Shown: piece by piece, positions 34,787 to 44,310 of the stretch
Layout: every line of letters begins with the position of its first letter
Numbering within the stretch: position 1 is the stretch's first letter
Assembly: GCA_900469475.1 (NCBI GenBank)
Contig: UBXG01000035.1
Location: forward strand, 1 to 64,000
DNA length: 64,000 nt
Origin: Hyphomicrobiales bacterium
GTDB lineage: Bacteria > Pseudomonadota > Alphaproteobacteria > Rhizobiales > Rhizobiaceae
Direction of reading: 5' to 3'
Position numbers and translations under genes: made by a program
Notes under the pieces: generated by a model
Seen by the model: the letters and a program-made list of their open reading frames with translations, nothing else
Database searches by the model: none
What the model was told of the DNA's origin: nothing

Positions 34787-35890
34787 TCAGTGAGCCGGGA
34801 TGACGGTCGCGTCGGCCGAATCCCAGGTAAGCATGACCTCGGCGCCCAAGGGAAAGGCGCCGGGCCGGTATTTGTCGATATGGGCTTCGAGCGCCAGGCC
34901 CCGGCCGTCCGGCAGGCTGATGCCGATCTGCGAGATATGGCCGACCACGTCGAACCGCTCGACGCGGGCGCCGACCACATTGCCGCCGAAAGCCCGGACG
35001 AGATTTTCGCGCGCCGAGCCGCCTGCCGCGTGAACCTCGATCGCCTCCGAAGGAATGACGATGTTGACCTTGCTGGAGAGGCCGCCATTGGCGCAGCCCG
35101 ACAGCGTGCCGAAGGATGTGGAGACGAATGTGCTGTCGGCCTGCGTGCCGGCGACCTCGCCTTCGAAGATGGTATTGCGGCCGATGAACTGCGCGACGAA
35201 TGGTGTATCGGGGCGCGTGTAGAGCTGATGTGGAGGGCTGATCTGCTCCACCCTGCCCTGGTTCATGACCACAATGCGGTCGGACAATGCGAGCGCTTCC
35301 GACTGGGCATGCGTGACGAAGACGAAAGTCACTCCAAGCCTCTTCTGCAATAATTTGAGTTCGTTCTGGATCGCCTTGCGCAGATTGGCATCGAGCGCGC
35401 CCAGCGGCTCGTCGAGAAGCAACACGTCCGGCTCGACCACGAGGCCGCGCGCAAGCGCGATGCGCTGGCGCTGGCCGCCGGAAAGCTTGTCCGGCTTGCG
35501 CTCGGCAATATCCTCCAGCCCAAGTGTCGCGAGGATACGATCGACCCGCGCATCCCGCTCGGCCTTCGCCATGCCCTTGACCTCAAGACCATATCCGACA
35601 TTCCGCCGGACGGTCATATGCGGGAATAGAGCATAATTCTGGAAGATCATCGATGTCGGCCGCTTCTGCGGCCGGACATCGTTCATGCGCTCGCCCTTGA
35701 TCATCATGTCGCCGGAGGAAATGCTCTCGAAGCCGGCGATCATGCGGAGCGTCGTCGTCTTGCCGCAGCCCGACGGACCGAGAAAGGCGATGAATTCGCC
35801 CTTCCTGATCGAAAGATTGAAGTCGATGACGGCGGGAGTGCCATTGTCATAGACTTTGCCGACGTTGATGAGTTCCAAATCATATATCAT
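34787..35890 (-). CDS. ABC transporter ATPase, PotA-type (first of two)
   Basis: 367 residues. Walker A GPSGCGKTT near 38-46, signature LSGGQRQR near 138, Walker B LLLDEPLGALD near 158, then a TOBE-type regulatory tail (about 270-365). It energises the permease pair at 38831-40578 from the cytoplasm. The same operon carries a second ATPase at 40627, so the pair may form a heterodimer or serve alternative substrates. Confidence 0.88.
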   Translation of the reverse strand: MIYDLELINVGKVYDNGTPAVIDFNLSIRKGEFIAFLGPSGCGKTTTLRMIAGFESISSGDMMIKGERMNDVRPQKRPTSMIFQNYALFPHMTVRRNVGYGLEVKGMAKAERDARVDRILATLGLEDIAERKPDKLSGGQRQRIALARGLVVEPDVLLLDEPLGALDANLRKAIQNELKLLQKRLGVTFVFVTHAQSEALALSDRIVVMNQGRVEQISPPHQLYTRPDTPFVAQFIGRNTIFEGEVAGTQADSTFVSTSFGTLSGCANGGLSSKVNIVIPSEAIEVHAAGGSARENLVRAFGGNVVGARVERFDVVGHISQIGISLPDGRGLALEAHIDKYRPGAFPLGAEVMLTWDSADATVIPAH

Positions 35891-35968
35891 GAGAGATCTC
35901 CGGGCGTGGACGAGGAGGCGGACATCGCCACCCCGCGCGGCATAGGATGGCCGGCAGCAGCCATCGGA

Positions 35969-37201
35969 TCAGGCATTGAGGAATTCATCCCATTTCTGGA
36001 CAAGATGGTCGTATTCGTCCGGCCACTGGTGCCAGTAGGCGACATTCTTGGCGCGCTCCGCCAGCGAGCCGCCATCGCGCAGGTCGCCTTCCTTGATGCC
36101 GCGCTCGGCAGCGCCGACCCATGGCTTGCCCTCGTACCAGAAGGCATATTTGTCCGGCGCCATGACCTTCTGGATATTGGTCGACGGCGAATAGTAGCCC
36201 TGCTCGGAAACGGTGATGCCGGGCTCGCCGGAAAGCCAGTAATCGGCATAGGCGATCACGGCTTCCTTGTTCGGCGTGCCAGCGATCATCGACGGGCCGA
36301 TCGCCCAGCCGCGATACCCCTCCTTCGGCACGGCATATTTGCATGCCTTGCCCTGGGCCTTGACCGCCATGACAGCCGGTTGCCAGGCGTCGCAAACGAC
36401 CATCTCTCCCGATGCCATCAGGTTGACCAGCTCGCCGAAATCGCCCCAAAGCGCGCGGAACTGCCCGTCCTTCTTCTTGGAAACGAGGAACTTCGCCGCT
36501 TCGTCGATTTCCGCCGTGCTCGGGTTGCCGGGATTCTTCACGTTCAGAAGGCCAAGCGTGTTCATGGCCATGATCGCCTGACCGAAAGCGATCAGCGGAT
36601 CGGTATTGAGGCCGGACTTGCCCTTGAACTTCGGATCGAAGATCGCCGCCCAGGTATTAGCTTCCTCGGCGGAGAGAACGTCCGGATTGTAGCCGATGGA
36701 ATCATAATTATAGACTGCGGGCACCATGTTCAGCGTGGTCTTGGCATCATCGGCCCAGATCTGGCCGACGATCTGCTGCTTTGGCTCCCACTTGTCGGAG
36801 GGCGTGGTGAAGGTATCGCGGATATTGGCCCAGTTCTTCAGGGAGGCGGCTGGAACCGGCTCGACATTGTTGGTCATGACGATCGACGGCAGGCGCTCGC
36901 CGATGATCTCCCAGCAATCGTAATCCTTGGAGCCAGACAGGATCTTGGTCTGAGCGTCCGGAAAGGTCGCCGCAGTACCCGAGGTCTGGCCGACGCCGCT
37001 CACCTTACGGAATTCATCGAGGATACGCTCCTGGACCGTGACCGATAGACCGATGGTGCGCAACTGCTCCTTGGCGAGATTGGCAGCCTGTGCGTAAGCC
37101 GCGCGCGATGACAGGAAGGGCGTACCGCCGCCGATCGCAAGCGCCATGACGCCGGCCGAATGCTTCAACAGAGAGCGTCTGTTCAATTCCATTTTGGACA
37201 T
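35969..37201 (-). CDS. ABC substrate-binding protein with Tat-type signal
   Basis: 410 residues from ATG 37201 (GGAGAA upstream). The N-terminus MSKMELNRRSLLKHSAGVMA with a following hydrophobic run and AYA cleavage site is a twin-arginine signal, so the protein is exported folded. The body is a PotD-like binding protein (NYDSIGYNPDVLSAEEANTWAAIFDPKFKGKSG, ASGEMVVCDAWQPA). It should capture the substrate of the permeases in the periplasm. Confidence 0.88.
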   Translation of the reverse strand: MSKMELNRRSLLKHSAGVMALAIGGGTPFLSSRAAYAQAANLAKEQLRTIGLSVTVQERILDEFRKVSGVGQTSGTAATFPDAQTKILSGSKDYDCWEIIGERLPSIVMTNNVEPVPAASLKNWANIRDTFTTPSDKWEPKQQIVGQIWADDAKTTLNMVPAVYNYDSIGYNPDVLSAEEANTWAAIFDPKFKGKSGLNTDPLIAFGQAIMAMNTLGLLNVKNPGNPSTAEIDEAAKFLVSKKKDGQFRALWGDFGELVNLMASGEMVVCDAWQPAVMAVKAQGKACKYAVPKEGYRGWAIGPSMIAGTPNKEAVIAYADYWLSGEPGITVSEQGYYSPSTNIQKVMAPDKYAFWYEGKPWVGAAERGIKEGDLRDGGSLAERAKNVAYWHQWPDEYDHLVQKWDEFLNA

Positions 37202-37297
37202 TTTTGTTCTCCAGTGCTGATTGCTGTTCCCTTGGCCCTTGTTGGGCCTCTTCATTGCCGTATCGCCCTCTACCCAGCCATCGCCGGACGATGACGA

Positions 37298-38065
37298 TCA
37301 GTACCGCCCCACAAGGAGGCCACCATCGACGACCAGAACCTGGCCGGTCATGTATCTCGCGCCGTTTGACGCGAGGAATGCGATCACGTCGGCAATGTCT
37401 TCCGGTTCGCCGAGCCGGCCCATCGGAATGAATTCGGCGGCCTTTTCCGCGCCTGCGGGGCCGAGCGAATTCTCTTCCGAAAGGAGCTGAGCCGTGCGGA
37501 TATAGCCCGGCGCAATGCCGTTGACCCGGATGCCGTTCTTCGCCAGTTCGACGGCGAGCCCGCGCACTAATCCCACGACACCGGATTTCGCCGCCGAATA
37601 ATGGACATGCTCGTCCCAGCCATAGGCGACGCCCATGATCGAGGAGAGCGCGACGATGCTGCCCGATCTGCGGGCGCGCATACCGGGTACGGCGGCGCGC
37701 ACCAGCTTGAAGATGCCCTTCAGGTCGACATCCATCGTCAGGTCCCACTTGTCGTCGGTGAGCTTGTCGAGGGGTGTCCGATGCGCGATGCCGGCATTGG
37801 CGACGATGATATCGATCTTGCCGAAGCGCGCCTCGACGTTGGCGACTAGCTGGTTTGCCGCTTCCGTCGAGCGCACGTCGTAAAGATGAAACTCGGCCGA
37901 GCCGCCGGCGGTCAGAATGTCGCGAACCGTCTGCTGGCCTTCCTTCTCGAGGATATCGGTGACGACGACATGGTCGCCGAGTGCTGCAAAAGCCTTCGCC
38001 GTTGCCTGGCCGATACCGATGCCCGCACCCGTGACGATGACCACCCGCTTTTCTAAACTGTCCAT
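37298..38065 (-). CDS. SDR-family oxidoreductase
   Basis: 255 residues. NAD(P) site TGAGIGIGQATAKAF near 12-26, NNAG-equivalent VANAGIA near 88, and catalytic Ser in LSSIMG, then Tyr-x-x-x-Lys in HYSAAKSG. It would oxidise or reduce an alcohol/ketone of the imported compound or its product. GAGGGAG precedes the ATG. It lies 13 bases after the second SDR gene. Confidence 0.87.
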   Translation of the reverse strand: MDSLEKRVVIVTGAGIGIGQATAKAFAALGDHVVVTDILEKEGQQTVRDILTAGGSAEFHLYDVRSTEAANQLVANVEARFGKIDIIVANAGIAHRTPLDKLTDDKWDLTMDVDLKGIFKLVRAAVPGMRARRSGSIVALSSIMGVAYGWDEHVHYSAAKSGVVGLVRGLAVELAKNGIRVNGIAPGYIRTAQLLSEENSLGPAGAEKAAEFIPMGRLGEPEDIADVIAFLASNGARYMTGQVLVVDGGLLVGRY

Positions 38066-38078
38066 CTGCTTGTCTCCC

Positions 38079-38834
38079 TCAGAGCATCACATCGCCGGAA
38101 TTCGGCCCGAGCGTCTGGCCGACGAAAAGGCTCGCGGCCGGCGAGGCCAGGAACGCCACGGTCGCGGCCACCTCTTCCGGTTCGCCAAAGCGGCCGAGCG
38201 GCAATTCACGCTGCTTGCGTTCGCGCCATTCCTCGGAAAGACTGCGCACCAGCGGCGTGTTGACCGGTCCGGGCGCTACCGCATTGACCCGTACGCCCCG
38301 GCTCGAGACCTCGCGGGCGAGCGCCTTTGTCATGCCGATGATCGCGGCCTTGGCGCCGGAATAATGAACAAGCTCGATGCCGCCGATCTGCCCGAGCTGC
38401 GAGGCGACGTTGACGATGACGCCCTCGCCGCGCGCCAGCATCGACGGCAAGACGGCCTTGGTCATCAGGAAGGTGCCGCGCACATGCACCGCAAACATCC
38501 GATCGAAATCCTCAAGCTCGAGGATCTCGAATGCTGCCTGATGCGCAATACCGGCATTGTTGACCAGAAGCGCGACGTCGCCGTGCGAGGCTTTCGCAGC
38601 CGCATGGATCGCCACCACATCCTCAGGCCGCGCGACGTCGCCAGCGATCGCGGTCGCCGCGCCGCCCGCCTTGGTGATTTCCGAGGCGACGGCCTCCGCC
38701 CGCTCGCCCGAGAGATCGTTGACCAGAACCGCATAGCCGTCGGCGGCAAGGCGTAGCGCAATGGCACGGCCGATACCGGAGCCGGCGCCGGTGACAATGG
38801 CGGAGATCGGGGCAGAAGACTTATCAGCCATCAT
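38079..38834 (-). CDS. SDR-family oxidoreductase
   Basis: 251 residues. NAD(P) site TGAGSGIGRAIALRLA, then NNAGIAHQ, and the active site with NVASQLGQIG and HYSGAKAAI. Different enough from the SDR at 37298 to suggest successive steps in the same pathway. Its ATG overlaps the stop of the upstream permease gene by four bases. Two adjacent ATGs are possible. Confidence 0.87.
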   Translation of the reverse strand: MMADKSSAPISAIVTGAGSGIGRAIALRLAADGYAVLVNDLSGERAEAVASEITKAGGAATAIAGDVARPEDVVAIHAAAKASHGDVALLVNNAGIAHQAAFEILELEDFDRMFAVHVRGTFLMTKAVLPSMLARGEGVIVNVASQLGQIGGIELVHYSGAKAAIIGMTKALAREVSSRGVRVNAVAPGPVNTPLVRSLSEEWRERKQRELPLGRFGEPEEVAATVAFLASPAASLFVGQTLGPNSGDVML

Positions 38835-39676
38835 GCGTCCTCCTGAATGCGGACGCGCTTAGCGCGCCGCACCGACAGACCCATCAGGATCGCGTAGGTG
38901 CCGAGGAGCGCGAAGGAAAACAGCGTCGTCAGCACCCCGAAAGCGAAGACATTCGGATGCACCTCGACCGAGAAAGTGCCGTAGATCGCAAGCGGCAAGG
39001 TCAACTCGCGGCCGGAGGCAAAGAGGGTGCGTGAAAACTCATCATAGGAGAGCGTGAAGGCGAAGAGCATAGCCGAAAGCACGCCCGGAAAGATCAGCGG
39101 GAACGTCACCTTGCGGAAGGTGCGCGCCGGCGTGACGCCGAGCGACCAGGAGGCTTCCTCCATGCTCGGATCGAACCTGTTGAAGATCGCGAGCATAACC
39201 AGGAAGGCGAAGGGGAAGGTGTAGACGACATGCAGGACGAAGGCGGTGCTCCACCAGTGCCGATCGATGCCGAAGGCGTTGGCGACAAGCGCCATGCCAA
39301 GGCCGACGAGCACGCCCGGCACCATCATGCCGAGAACGATTAGATAGAAAGCCACGCCCGAACCGCGGAACTTGCGGCGAAAGGCCTGCGCTGACATGAC
39401 GCCGAGCACCGTCGAGACGATCATAGTCATCAGCGCCAGCGAGAGCGAGCGGATCAGCGCCTGATCGATCGGCAGGGGCGCGATGCGCGACGGCGGCGTC
39501 AGACCGAAGAGATGCCGATACCAATAGGTCGACCATTCGATGATCGGAAATTGCGGACCACCCTCCGGACCGGTCTGGAACGACAGGATCGCAAGGACCG
39601 CGAGCGGGCCGTAGAGGAAGATCAGAAAGAGGGTCGTATAGACGCCCAGGCCGAGCTTAATGCCGCCAGCATTCAT
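38831..39676 (-). CDS. ABC transporter permease (PotC-like)
   Basis: 281 residues with six helices. The EAA loop reads MEEASWSLGVTPARTFRKVTFPLIFPGVLSA at about 180-210. It starts MNAGGIKLGLGVYTTLFLIFLYGPLAVLAIL. The ATG at 39676 has AAAGGAG upstream; the frame is open further but without a ribosome site. Partner of the permease at 39679, from which only two bases separate it. Confidence 0.88.
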   Translation of the reverse strand: MNAGGIKLGLGVYTTLFLIFLYGPLAVLAILSFQTGPEGGPQFPIIEWSTYWYRHLFGLTPPSRIAPLPIDQALIRSLSLALMTMIVSTVLGVMSAQAFRRKFRGSGVAFYLIVLGMMVPGVLVGLGMALVANAFGIDRHWWSTAFVLHVVYTFPFAFLVMLAIFNRFDPSMEEASWSLGVTPARTFRKVTFPLIFPGVLSAMLFAFTLSYDEFSRTLFASGRELTLPLAIYGTFSVEVHPNVFAFGVLTTLFSFALLGTYAILMGLSVRRAKRVRIQEDA

Positions 39677-39678
39677 GA

Positions 39679-40578
39679 TCAGAGCTCCTTTCTGAGGTCG
39701 ACGACCTTGAGCAGGGCTGCGACAGCAGCGCCCATGATGATCGTCAGCACAACGCCGGCAACTGCGGCAAAGGCCCATTTCAACGAGCCGACCTGGGTGA
39801 CGATGATATTGCCCAGCAGATTGACCTTGCGGCCGGACAGGGCGGCGGACGTTGCGAATTCACCCAGAACCATGACGGAGACGAAGATCGCGCCGACCAC
39901 TACACCGGGCATCGAAAGCGGCAGGATGATCGTGCGGAAGATGCGCCAGAAGCCGGCACCAAGATCCTGGGCAGCCTCGATGACCGAGGCGTCGATACGA
40001 CCCATCATGAAGGCGATCGGCCCAACCATGAAGACGCAGTAGATCTGGGTCATGCCGATGATGACGGACAGTTCCGAAAACAACAGTACCTCGATCGGCT
40101 GCCGAATAACGCCCAGATTCATCAGGATCATGTTGATCGCGCCCTCGGTGCCGAGCATCGGCCGCCAGGCAAGCACGCGGATCAGGAAGGAAGTCCAGAA
40201 CGGGATGACGCAGAGTACGAGCAACACGGTCTGCAGCGTCTTGTTCTTGATGAGAAGCCCGACGAAGAGCGCTGCCGGATAGCCGACGACAAGCGTCGAT
40301 ACCAGCACCAGCAACCAGATGCGGATCGTCGTCCAGAGCGCACCGAGATAGGTGGCGCTCGTCAGGAAGGTGATCCAGCTCTGCAAGGTCAGCGTCGGTT
40401 CGATCTTGAAGGTCGTCTGCGTCCAGAAGGAAACATAGACCATCATCAGCATCGGCAGGACGAGGAAGGCGACCATCCAGATCATGCCCGGCGCCAGAAG
40501 CCAGAATGTCTTGCTCGATCTCCGGCGCACGGCTGCGCCTTCCTGCACGGCTTCCTCTGATGTCGCGACCATGGTCAT
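39679..40578 (-). CDS. ABC transporter permease (PotB-like)
   Basis: 299 residues with six helices and the EAA loop VIEAAQDLGAGFWRIFRTIILPLSMPGV at about 210-240. With the next gene it forms the inner-membrane channel of the importer. AAGGAGA precedes the ATG. Confidence 0.88.
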   Translation of the reverse strand: MTMVATSEEAVQEGAAVRRRSSKTFWLLAPGMIWMVAFLVLPMLMMVYVSFWTQTTFKIEPTLTLQSWITFLTSATYLGALWTTIRIWLLVLVSTLVVGYPAALFVGLLIKNKTLQTVLLVLCVIPFWTSFLIRVLAWRPMLGTEGAINMILMNLGVIRQPIEVLLFSELSVIIGMTQIYCVFMVGPIAFMMGRIDASVIEAAQDLGAGFWRIFRTIILPLSMPGVVVGAIFVSVMVLGEFATSAALSGRKVNLLGNIIVTQVGSLKWAFAAVAGVVLTIIMGAAVAALLKVVDLRKEL

Positions 40579-40626
40579 CTCTCGCTCTCCTTGGAGGGTC
40601 CGCTGGAAGGGTTCGAAGGGCTCACA

Positions 40627-41700
40627 TCAACCGAAAACAAGGGCATCCTCCTTCTTCCAAACGAGCGCATAGCGGTCCTTTTCGACAAAGGCAGGCGGAC
40701 GGGCATGGCTCAGATGGGATTCGACCTCGAAGACGTGGCCGCCATCGAGCGCAAAGAAGGAATTGACCGCTGCGCCGGAATATTCGCTGGCGATGAAATC
40801 CGCCTCGATGCGCACTTCGTCATCCGATGGCACTGCATCGCGGGAGCGGATCGAAACGCGGTCGTAGCGGATCGCATAGGCTGGCTGCGGCGCCTTTCGG
40901 CGCGAACCATTCAAGGGGAAGCGACCGGCCGGCCCGACGAAAGCATCCGCAACGACATCGCCGGCAAAGAGGTTATAGCAATTGAGAAAGCGGGCGACCG
41001 AGGCCGTTGCCGGGCTATTGTAAACGACGTCCGAGGCGGCGGCCTGTGCGATGCGGCCGCGATCGAGCACAAGCACCAGGTCCCCCATCGCCAGGGCTTC
41101 GCTCTCGCTGCCTGTGACATGCAGGAAGGTTACGCCGCAGCGTTCGCGGATGATCTTGAGCTCATTGCGCATGCGGCCGCGCAGATTGGCGTCGAGCGCG
41201 CCGAGCGGCTCATCGAGCAGCACCATCTTCGGCTCCGTCACCAGTGTACGTGCCAAGGCGACGCGTTGGCGCTGCCCGCCGGAAATCTGCGTCACCGCGC
41301 GGTCGTCAAATCCGCTGAGGCCGACCAGCGACAGCATGTCCTGTACCCTTTTTGCCAGGACGCGCGCATCCGTCACCGGATCGACCTTGCGATTGCGCAG
41401 GCCGAAGGCAACGTTCTCGGCAACGGAAAGATGCGGAAACAGAGCGAAGTTCTGAAAGACGAAGCCGATGCCGCGATCATGCGGCTCCACGCCATCGAGC
41501 CGTTTGCCGTGAAAGAGGATCGAACCGGCATCCGGTTCCTCGAAGCCGGCGATGACGCGCAAAAGTGTCGTCTTACCGGAGCCGCTGGGGCCGAGCAGCG
41601 AGATATAGGCATTGTCAGGCAAAGAGAAATCCACGCTGTCCAGCGCGGCTGACGCGCCATAGGACTTGGTGACTTGGCTGAGCTGAAGAACGGTCGACAC
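40627..41700 (-). CDS. ABC transporter ATPase, PotA-type (second of two)
   Basis: 357 residues. Walker A GPSGSGKTT at about 36-44, signature ISGGQRQR near 137, Walker B VLLDEPLGALD near 157, and a TOBE-like tail. First gene of the long operon; the start is GTG 41700 behind GGTGGGA. With the ATPase at 34787 this gives two motors for one permease pair. Confidence 0.87.
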   Translation of the reverse strand: MSTVLQLSQVTKSYGASAALDSVDFSLPDNAYISLLGPSGSGKTTLLRVIAGFEEPDAGSILFHGKRLDGVEPHDRGIGFVFQNFALFPHLSVAENVAFGLRNRKVDPVTDARVLAKRVQDMLSLVGLSGFDDRAVTQISGGQRQRVALARTLVTEPKMVLLDEPLGALDANLRGRMRNELKIIRERCGVTFLHVTGSESEALAMGDLVLVLDRGRIAQAAASDVVYNSPATASVARFLNCYNLFAGDVVADAFVGPAGRFPLNGSRRKAPQPAYAIRYDRVSIRSRDAVPSDDEVRIEADFIASEYSGAAVNSFFALDGGHVFEVESHLSHARPPAFVEKDRYALVWKKEDALVFG

Positions 41701-41907
41701 CGAATTCCCACCAGTTTCAAGGCAAGGACCATCCTTCGGGCAAAGCTCCGCTTTCGCCTGGATCGCATTGATCCGGACGTTCAGACGTCAGCCTGCACTC
41801 GCGCATGATCACATGCGCGTCAAAGAGATGTTCCTTGGCGTTTCAAAGAGTTCCACCTGCGACGCTTCTGACGAGCGTCTTGATGTTCAGAGCATTACAT
41901 AAATGAT

Positions 41908-41922
41908 TTTTGTATTCAATAG
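41908..41922 (+). promoter_or_regulatory. Operator candidate 1, TTTTGTATTCAATAG
   Basis: 15 bases identical to 42159-42173, 251 bases away. The core TTGTATTCAA is a near-palindrome of the sort bound by GntR-family proteins. It lies about 210 bases upstream of the ABC operon's first gene. Confidence 0.6.
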
Positions 41923-42158
41923 ACTTTTTCAGAAAATGACGAACCCCGAAGTAACAACTGATTGAGGGACATTAGTGAAAGGCGGCGATATCGACGGGCA
42001 CCCTTGCCCTCCGCATAGAATTGGCGACAAAATGACTTTAACAGCCGCCATAACGTGACGCGCCGCACCCGGTACATTCAGCAAACAGCGCCAATCGCTG
42101 CGCTACGCGTCAACAATCAGCGAAAAGAGATTCACTGCATCTGTAAGCAGAAAACATA

Positions 42159-42173
42159 TTTTGTATTCAATAG
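42159..42173 (+). promoter_or_regulatory. Operator candidate 2, TTTTGTATTCAATAG
   Basis: Identical to the site at 41908-41922 and just upstream of the regulator gene, overlapping its probable promoter. This fits autoregulation. The two identical sites could allow looping by a regulator with two DNA-binding domains. Confidence 0.6.
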
Positions 42174-42252
42174 TCATTTATTTTTGCGCTATGTTAGAAT
42201 GACAAAACGCGTAAGAGTGAGGCATCAGAACGACGTGAGTCCATTGCATCAG

Positions 42253-43263
42253 ATGACCGAAAACCATGCGCGCCCGAATGCGCAAAAGCGTTACGAGATC
42301 GCCGAGGATGTTCTGCGTGGCAATATCGAGGACAACACGCTGCCGCTCGGCGTGGTCCTGCTCGAAGGGCCGATCGCCGATATCCTGCAGATTTCGCGCG
42401 CGCCAGTGCAGAGGGCGCTGCAGGCGCTGGAGAGCGAAGGACTGGTGCATCGCTTCAACGGACGCGGCTATCTCGTCGGTCCCGCCGGCCAGGGCATCGA
42501 GCCGAAGCGCACCGATATCAAGACCCTCGGCCTGACCATTCCGCGCCACGCGGACGAGGCCCTGCAGAGTCGTGCCTCCTGGGAGCGCATCTACAATACC
42601 GTCGAGGCTGATGTCGCCGGCTGCGTGGTCTTCGGCCAGTATCGCATCATCGAGATCGAACTTGCCGACCATTTCAACGTCAGCCGTACCGTCGTCCGCG
42701 ATGTGCTGACACGCCTGCGCGAGCGTGGCCTCGTGCGCAAGAACCAATCGTCCCACTGGATCGCCGGCCCGCTGACGGCACAAATGATCAAGGATCATTA
42801 CGGCCTGCGCGGCATGCTGGAGCCGCAGGCTCTGGTCGCTGGGGCCAGCCGCGTCGACCGGGAGCGACTGGGCGATCTGTTCCAGCGCCTCTCCGATCTG
42901 GAGCGCCACGAACCGGCCGATCACCTTGCGGCTCTGGAAGCCATCCATGCCGACTTCATCGAGATTTGCATTCTCGCGACGCCGAACGAGCGGCTGAAGG
43001 AATCCATCCGCAACAATCTGCTGCCTGTCACGGCGACGGAGCGATTGCTGCGGCGCCTTGGCCTGCCCGGCGATCCCGCGATCATCACAGAGCTCCGCCT
43101 GATCGCGGAACTGCTGCTGCGGGGCGCGGTGAAGGCGGCGGCGGCGATGATGGAAAACCATCTCGAAGCCTCCGTCGACCGCACGATCGCGCAAATGAAA
43201 ATCGTCGCCATCATCCCTGGCCCCGGCGTGACCGCCGCTTATCTTACCCGCGTTCTCGAGTGA
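42253..43263 (+). CDS. GntR-type regulator with two winged-helix domains
   Basis: About 336 residues from ATG 42253; starts at 42199 or 42235 (GTG) are also possible because no strong ribosome site is seen. First winged helix (about 10-65): YEIAEDVLRGNIEDNTLPLG, ILQISRAPVQRALQALESEGLV. Second (about 110-165): DVAGCVVFGQYRIIEIELADHF, NVSRTVVRDVLTRLRERGLV. The C-terminal FCD-like ligand domain (about 175-320) has LRGMLEPQALVAGA and ELLLRGAVKAAAAMMENHLEAS. Most GntR/FadR proteins have only one such head. Divergent from the ABC operon, which it presumably controls. Confidence 0.83.
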   Translation: MTENHARPNAQKRYEIAEDVLRGNIEDNTLPLGVVLLEGPIADILQISRAPVQRALQALESEGLVHRFNGRGYLVGPAGQGIEPKRTDIKTLGLTIPRHADEALQSRASWERIYNTVEADVAGCVVFGQYRIIEIELADHFNVSRTVVRDVLTRLRERGLVRKNQSSHWIAGPLTAQMIKDHYGLRGMLEPQALVAGASRVDRERLGDLFQRLSDLERHEPADHLAALEAIHADFIEICILATPNERLKESIRNNLLPVTATERLLRRLGLPGDPAIITELRLIAELLLRGAVKAAAAMMENHLEASVDRTIAQMKIVAIIPGPGVTAAYLTRVLE

Positions 43264-43338
43264 GACACACGTGATCCCAGACCTATTCCATCCATGCCGG
43301 AAACGGGGGATCGAAGGAGCAGTCATCCGCTTGATCCC

Positions 43339-44310
43339 TTACGCCAGAGCAGCGCGAAGGCGCGCAAGCAATGCCTGCCGGTCCGCCCGCGCCGCCAGCG
43401 CCTGATCCATGGTGACCTCCACGAATTGAGTCGGCATATGCGGCTGCAGTTGGGCGATCAGATCCATGTCGGCCGAGATCACCGTTCCCAGCATGAAATA
43501 GCCGCCGCCCGAGACGGCGTCGCGATGCAGGATGATCGGCTCCGTTCCGCCTGGCACCTGGATGGAGCCATAGGGATAGCAGCTGTCTACGATATTCGAC
43601 GGATCCGAGCCTGCGCCGAAGGGCTGCTTGCGCTCGACGAATTCAAGCTTGTGGCCGCCGCGGAAGCGATAACCCATACGATCGGCCTCCGGTGCCACCT
43701 TCCATTGATCAGCAAAGAAGTTGCTCTTTGTCTGTTCGGTCAACCGATCCCAATAAAGCCCGGGCAAAACCCGGAGCTCGGCCGGCGTGTCGGGCTTGCG
43801 GCGCAGCTCTTCGGCAACGGATAGCCCCTCACTCATCATGGAACCGGAGCCAACGGGAAGCTCATCTCCGGCAGCGACAGCCTTGCCGTTAAGACCGCCA
43901 AGCGCGCCGATCACATAGGTCGACCGGCTACCGAGCGCTTCGGGAACGTCGATGCCGCCAGACACCGCAATGCAGATCCGCGCTCCAGATTTCAGAAAGT
44001 CAAAGCTTACGGTCTGCCCTGCCCTGACCTTGAGTGCCGTCCATCCCGGCTGCAGCTCGCCATCGATCCTGACGGGCATATCGGCGCCGGTGACCGCAAT
44101 CAACGCATCGTCGAGAAATTCGAGCTTAGGCCCCATGAAGACGGCTTCGAGCCCGGCCGCACCCTCATCATTGCCGACGAGAAGATTTGCCGCCCGCATC
44201 GCATAGCGATCCATCGCGCCGCCGATGGGAATGCCGAGATGGAAATAGCCGGGCCGTCCAAGATCCTGAACGGTGGTCGAAAGGCCGTGATGAAGAACCT
44301 TAATGGCCAT
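43339..44310 (-). CDS. pxpC: 5-oxoprolinase subunit PxpC (biotin-dependent carboxyltransferase family)
   Basis: 323 residues from ATG 44310. Signature segments are GLSTTVQDLGRPGYFHLGIPIGGAMD at the start and YRFRGGHKLEFVERKQPFG and GGYFMLGTVISADMDLIAQLQP toward the end. PxpABC opens 5-oxoproline to glutamate with ATP. Overlaps pxpB by 11 bases. Here the operon also contains a biotin carboxylase and a carrier protein. Confidence 0.9.
   Translation of the reverse strand: MAIKVLHHGLSTTVQDLGRPGYFHLGIPIGGAMDRYAMRAANLLVGNDEGAAGLEAVFMGPKLEFLDDALIAVTGADMPVRIDGELQPGWTALKVRAGQTVSFDFLKSGARICIAVSGGIDVPEALGSRSTYVIGALGGLNGKAVAAGDELPVGSGSMMSEGLSVAEELRRKPDTPAELRVLPGLYWDRLTEQTKSNFFADQWKVAPEADRMGYRFRGGHKLEFVERKQPFGAGSDPSNIVDSCYPYGSIQVPGGTEPIILHRDAVSGGGYFMLGTVISADMDLIAQLQPHMPTQFVEVTMDQALAARADRQALLARLRAALA

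Larger units (their letters stand above)
41701..42252. other. Divergent regulatory region of the long ABC operon and the GntR-type gene
   Basis: About 550 AT-richer bases. It carries two copies of a 15-base repeat (41908-41922 and 42159-42173) and presumably both promoters. A TTCAAT-N18-TATGTT pair at 42166-42195 is a possible promoter of the regulator, overlapping the second repeat. Confidence 0.5.
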
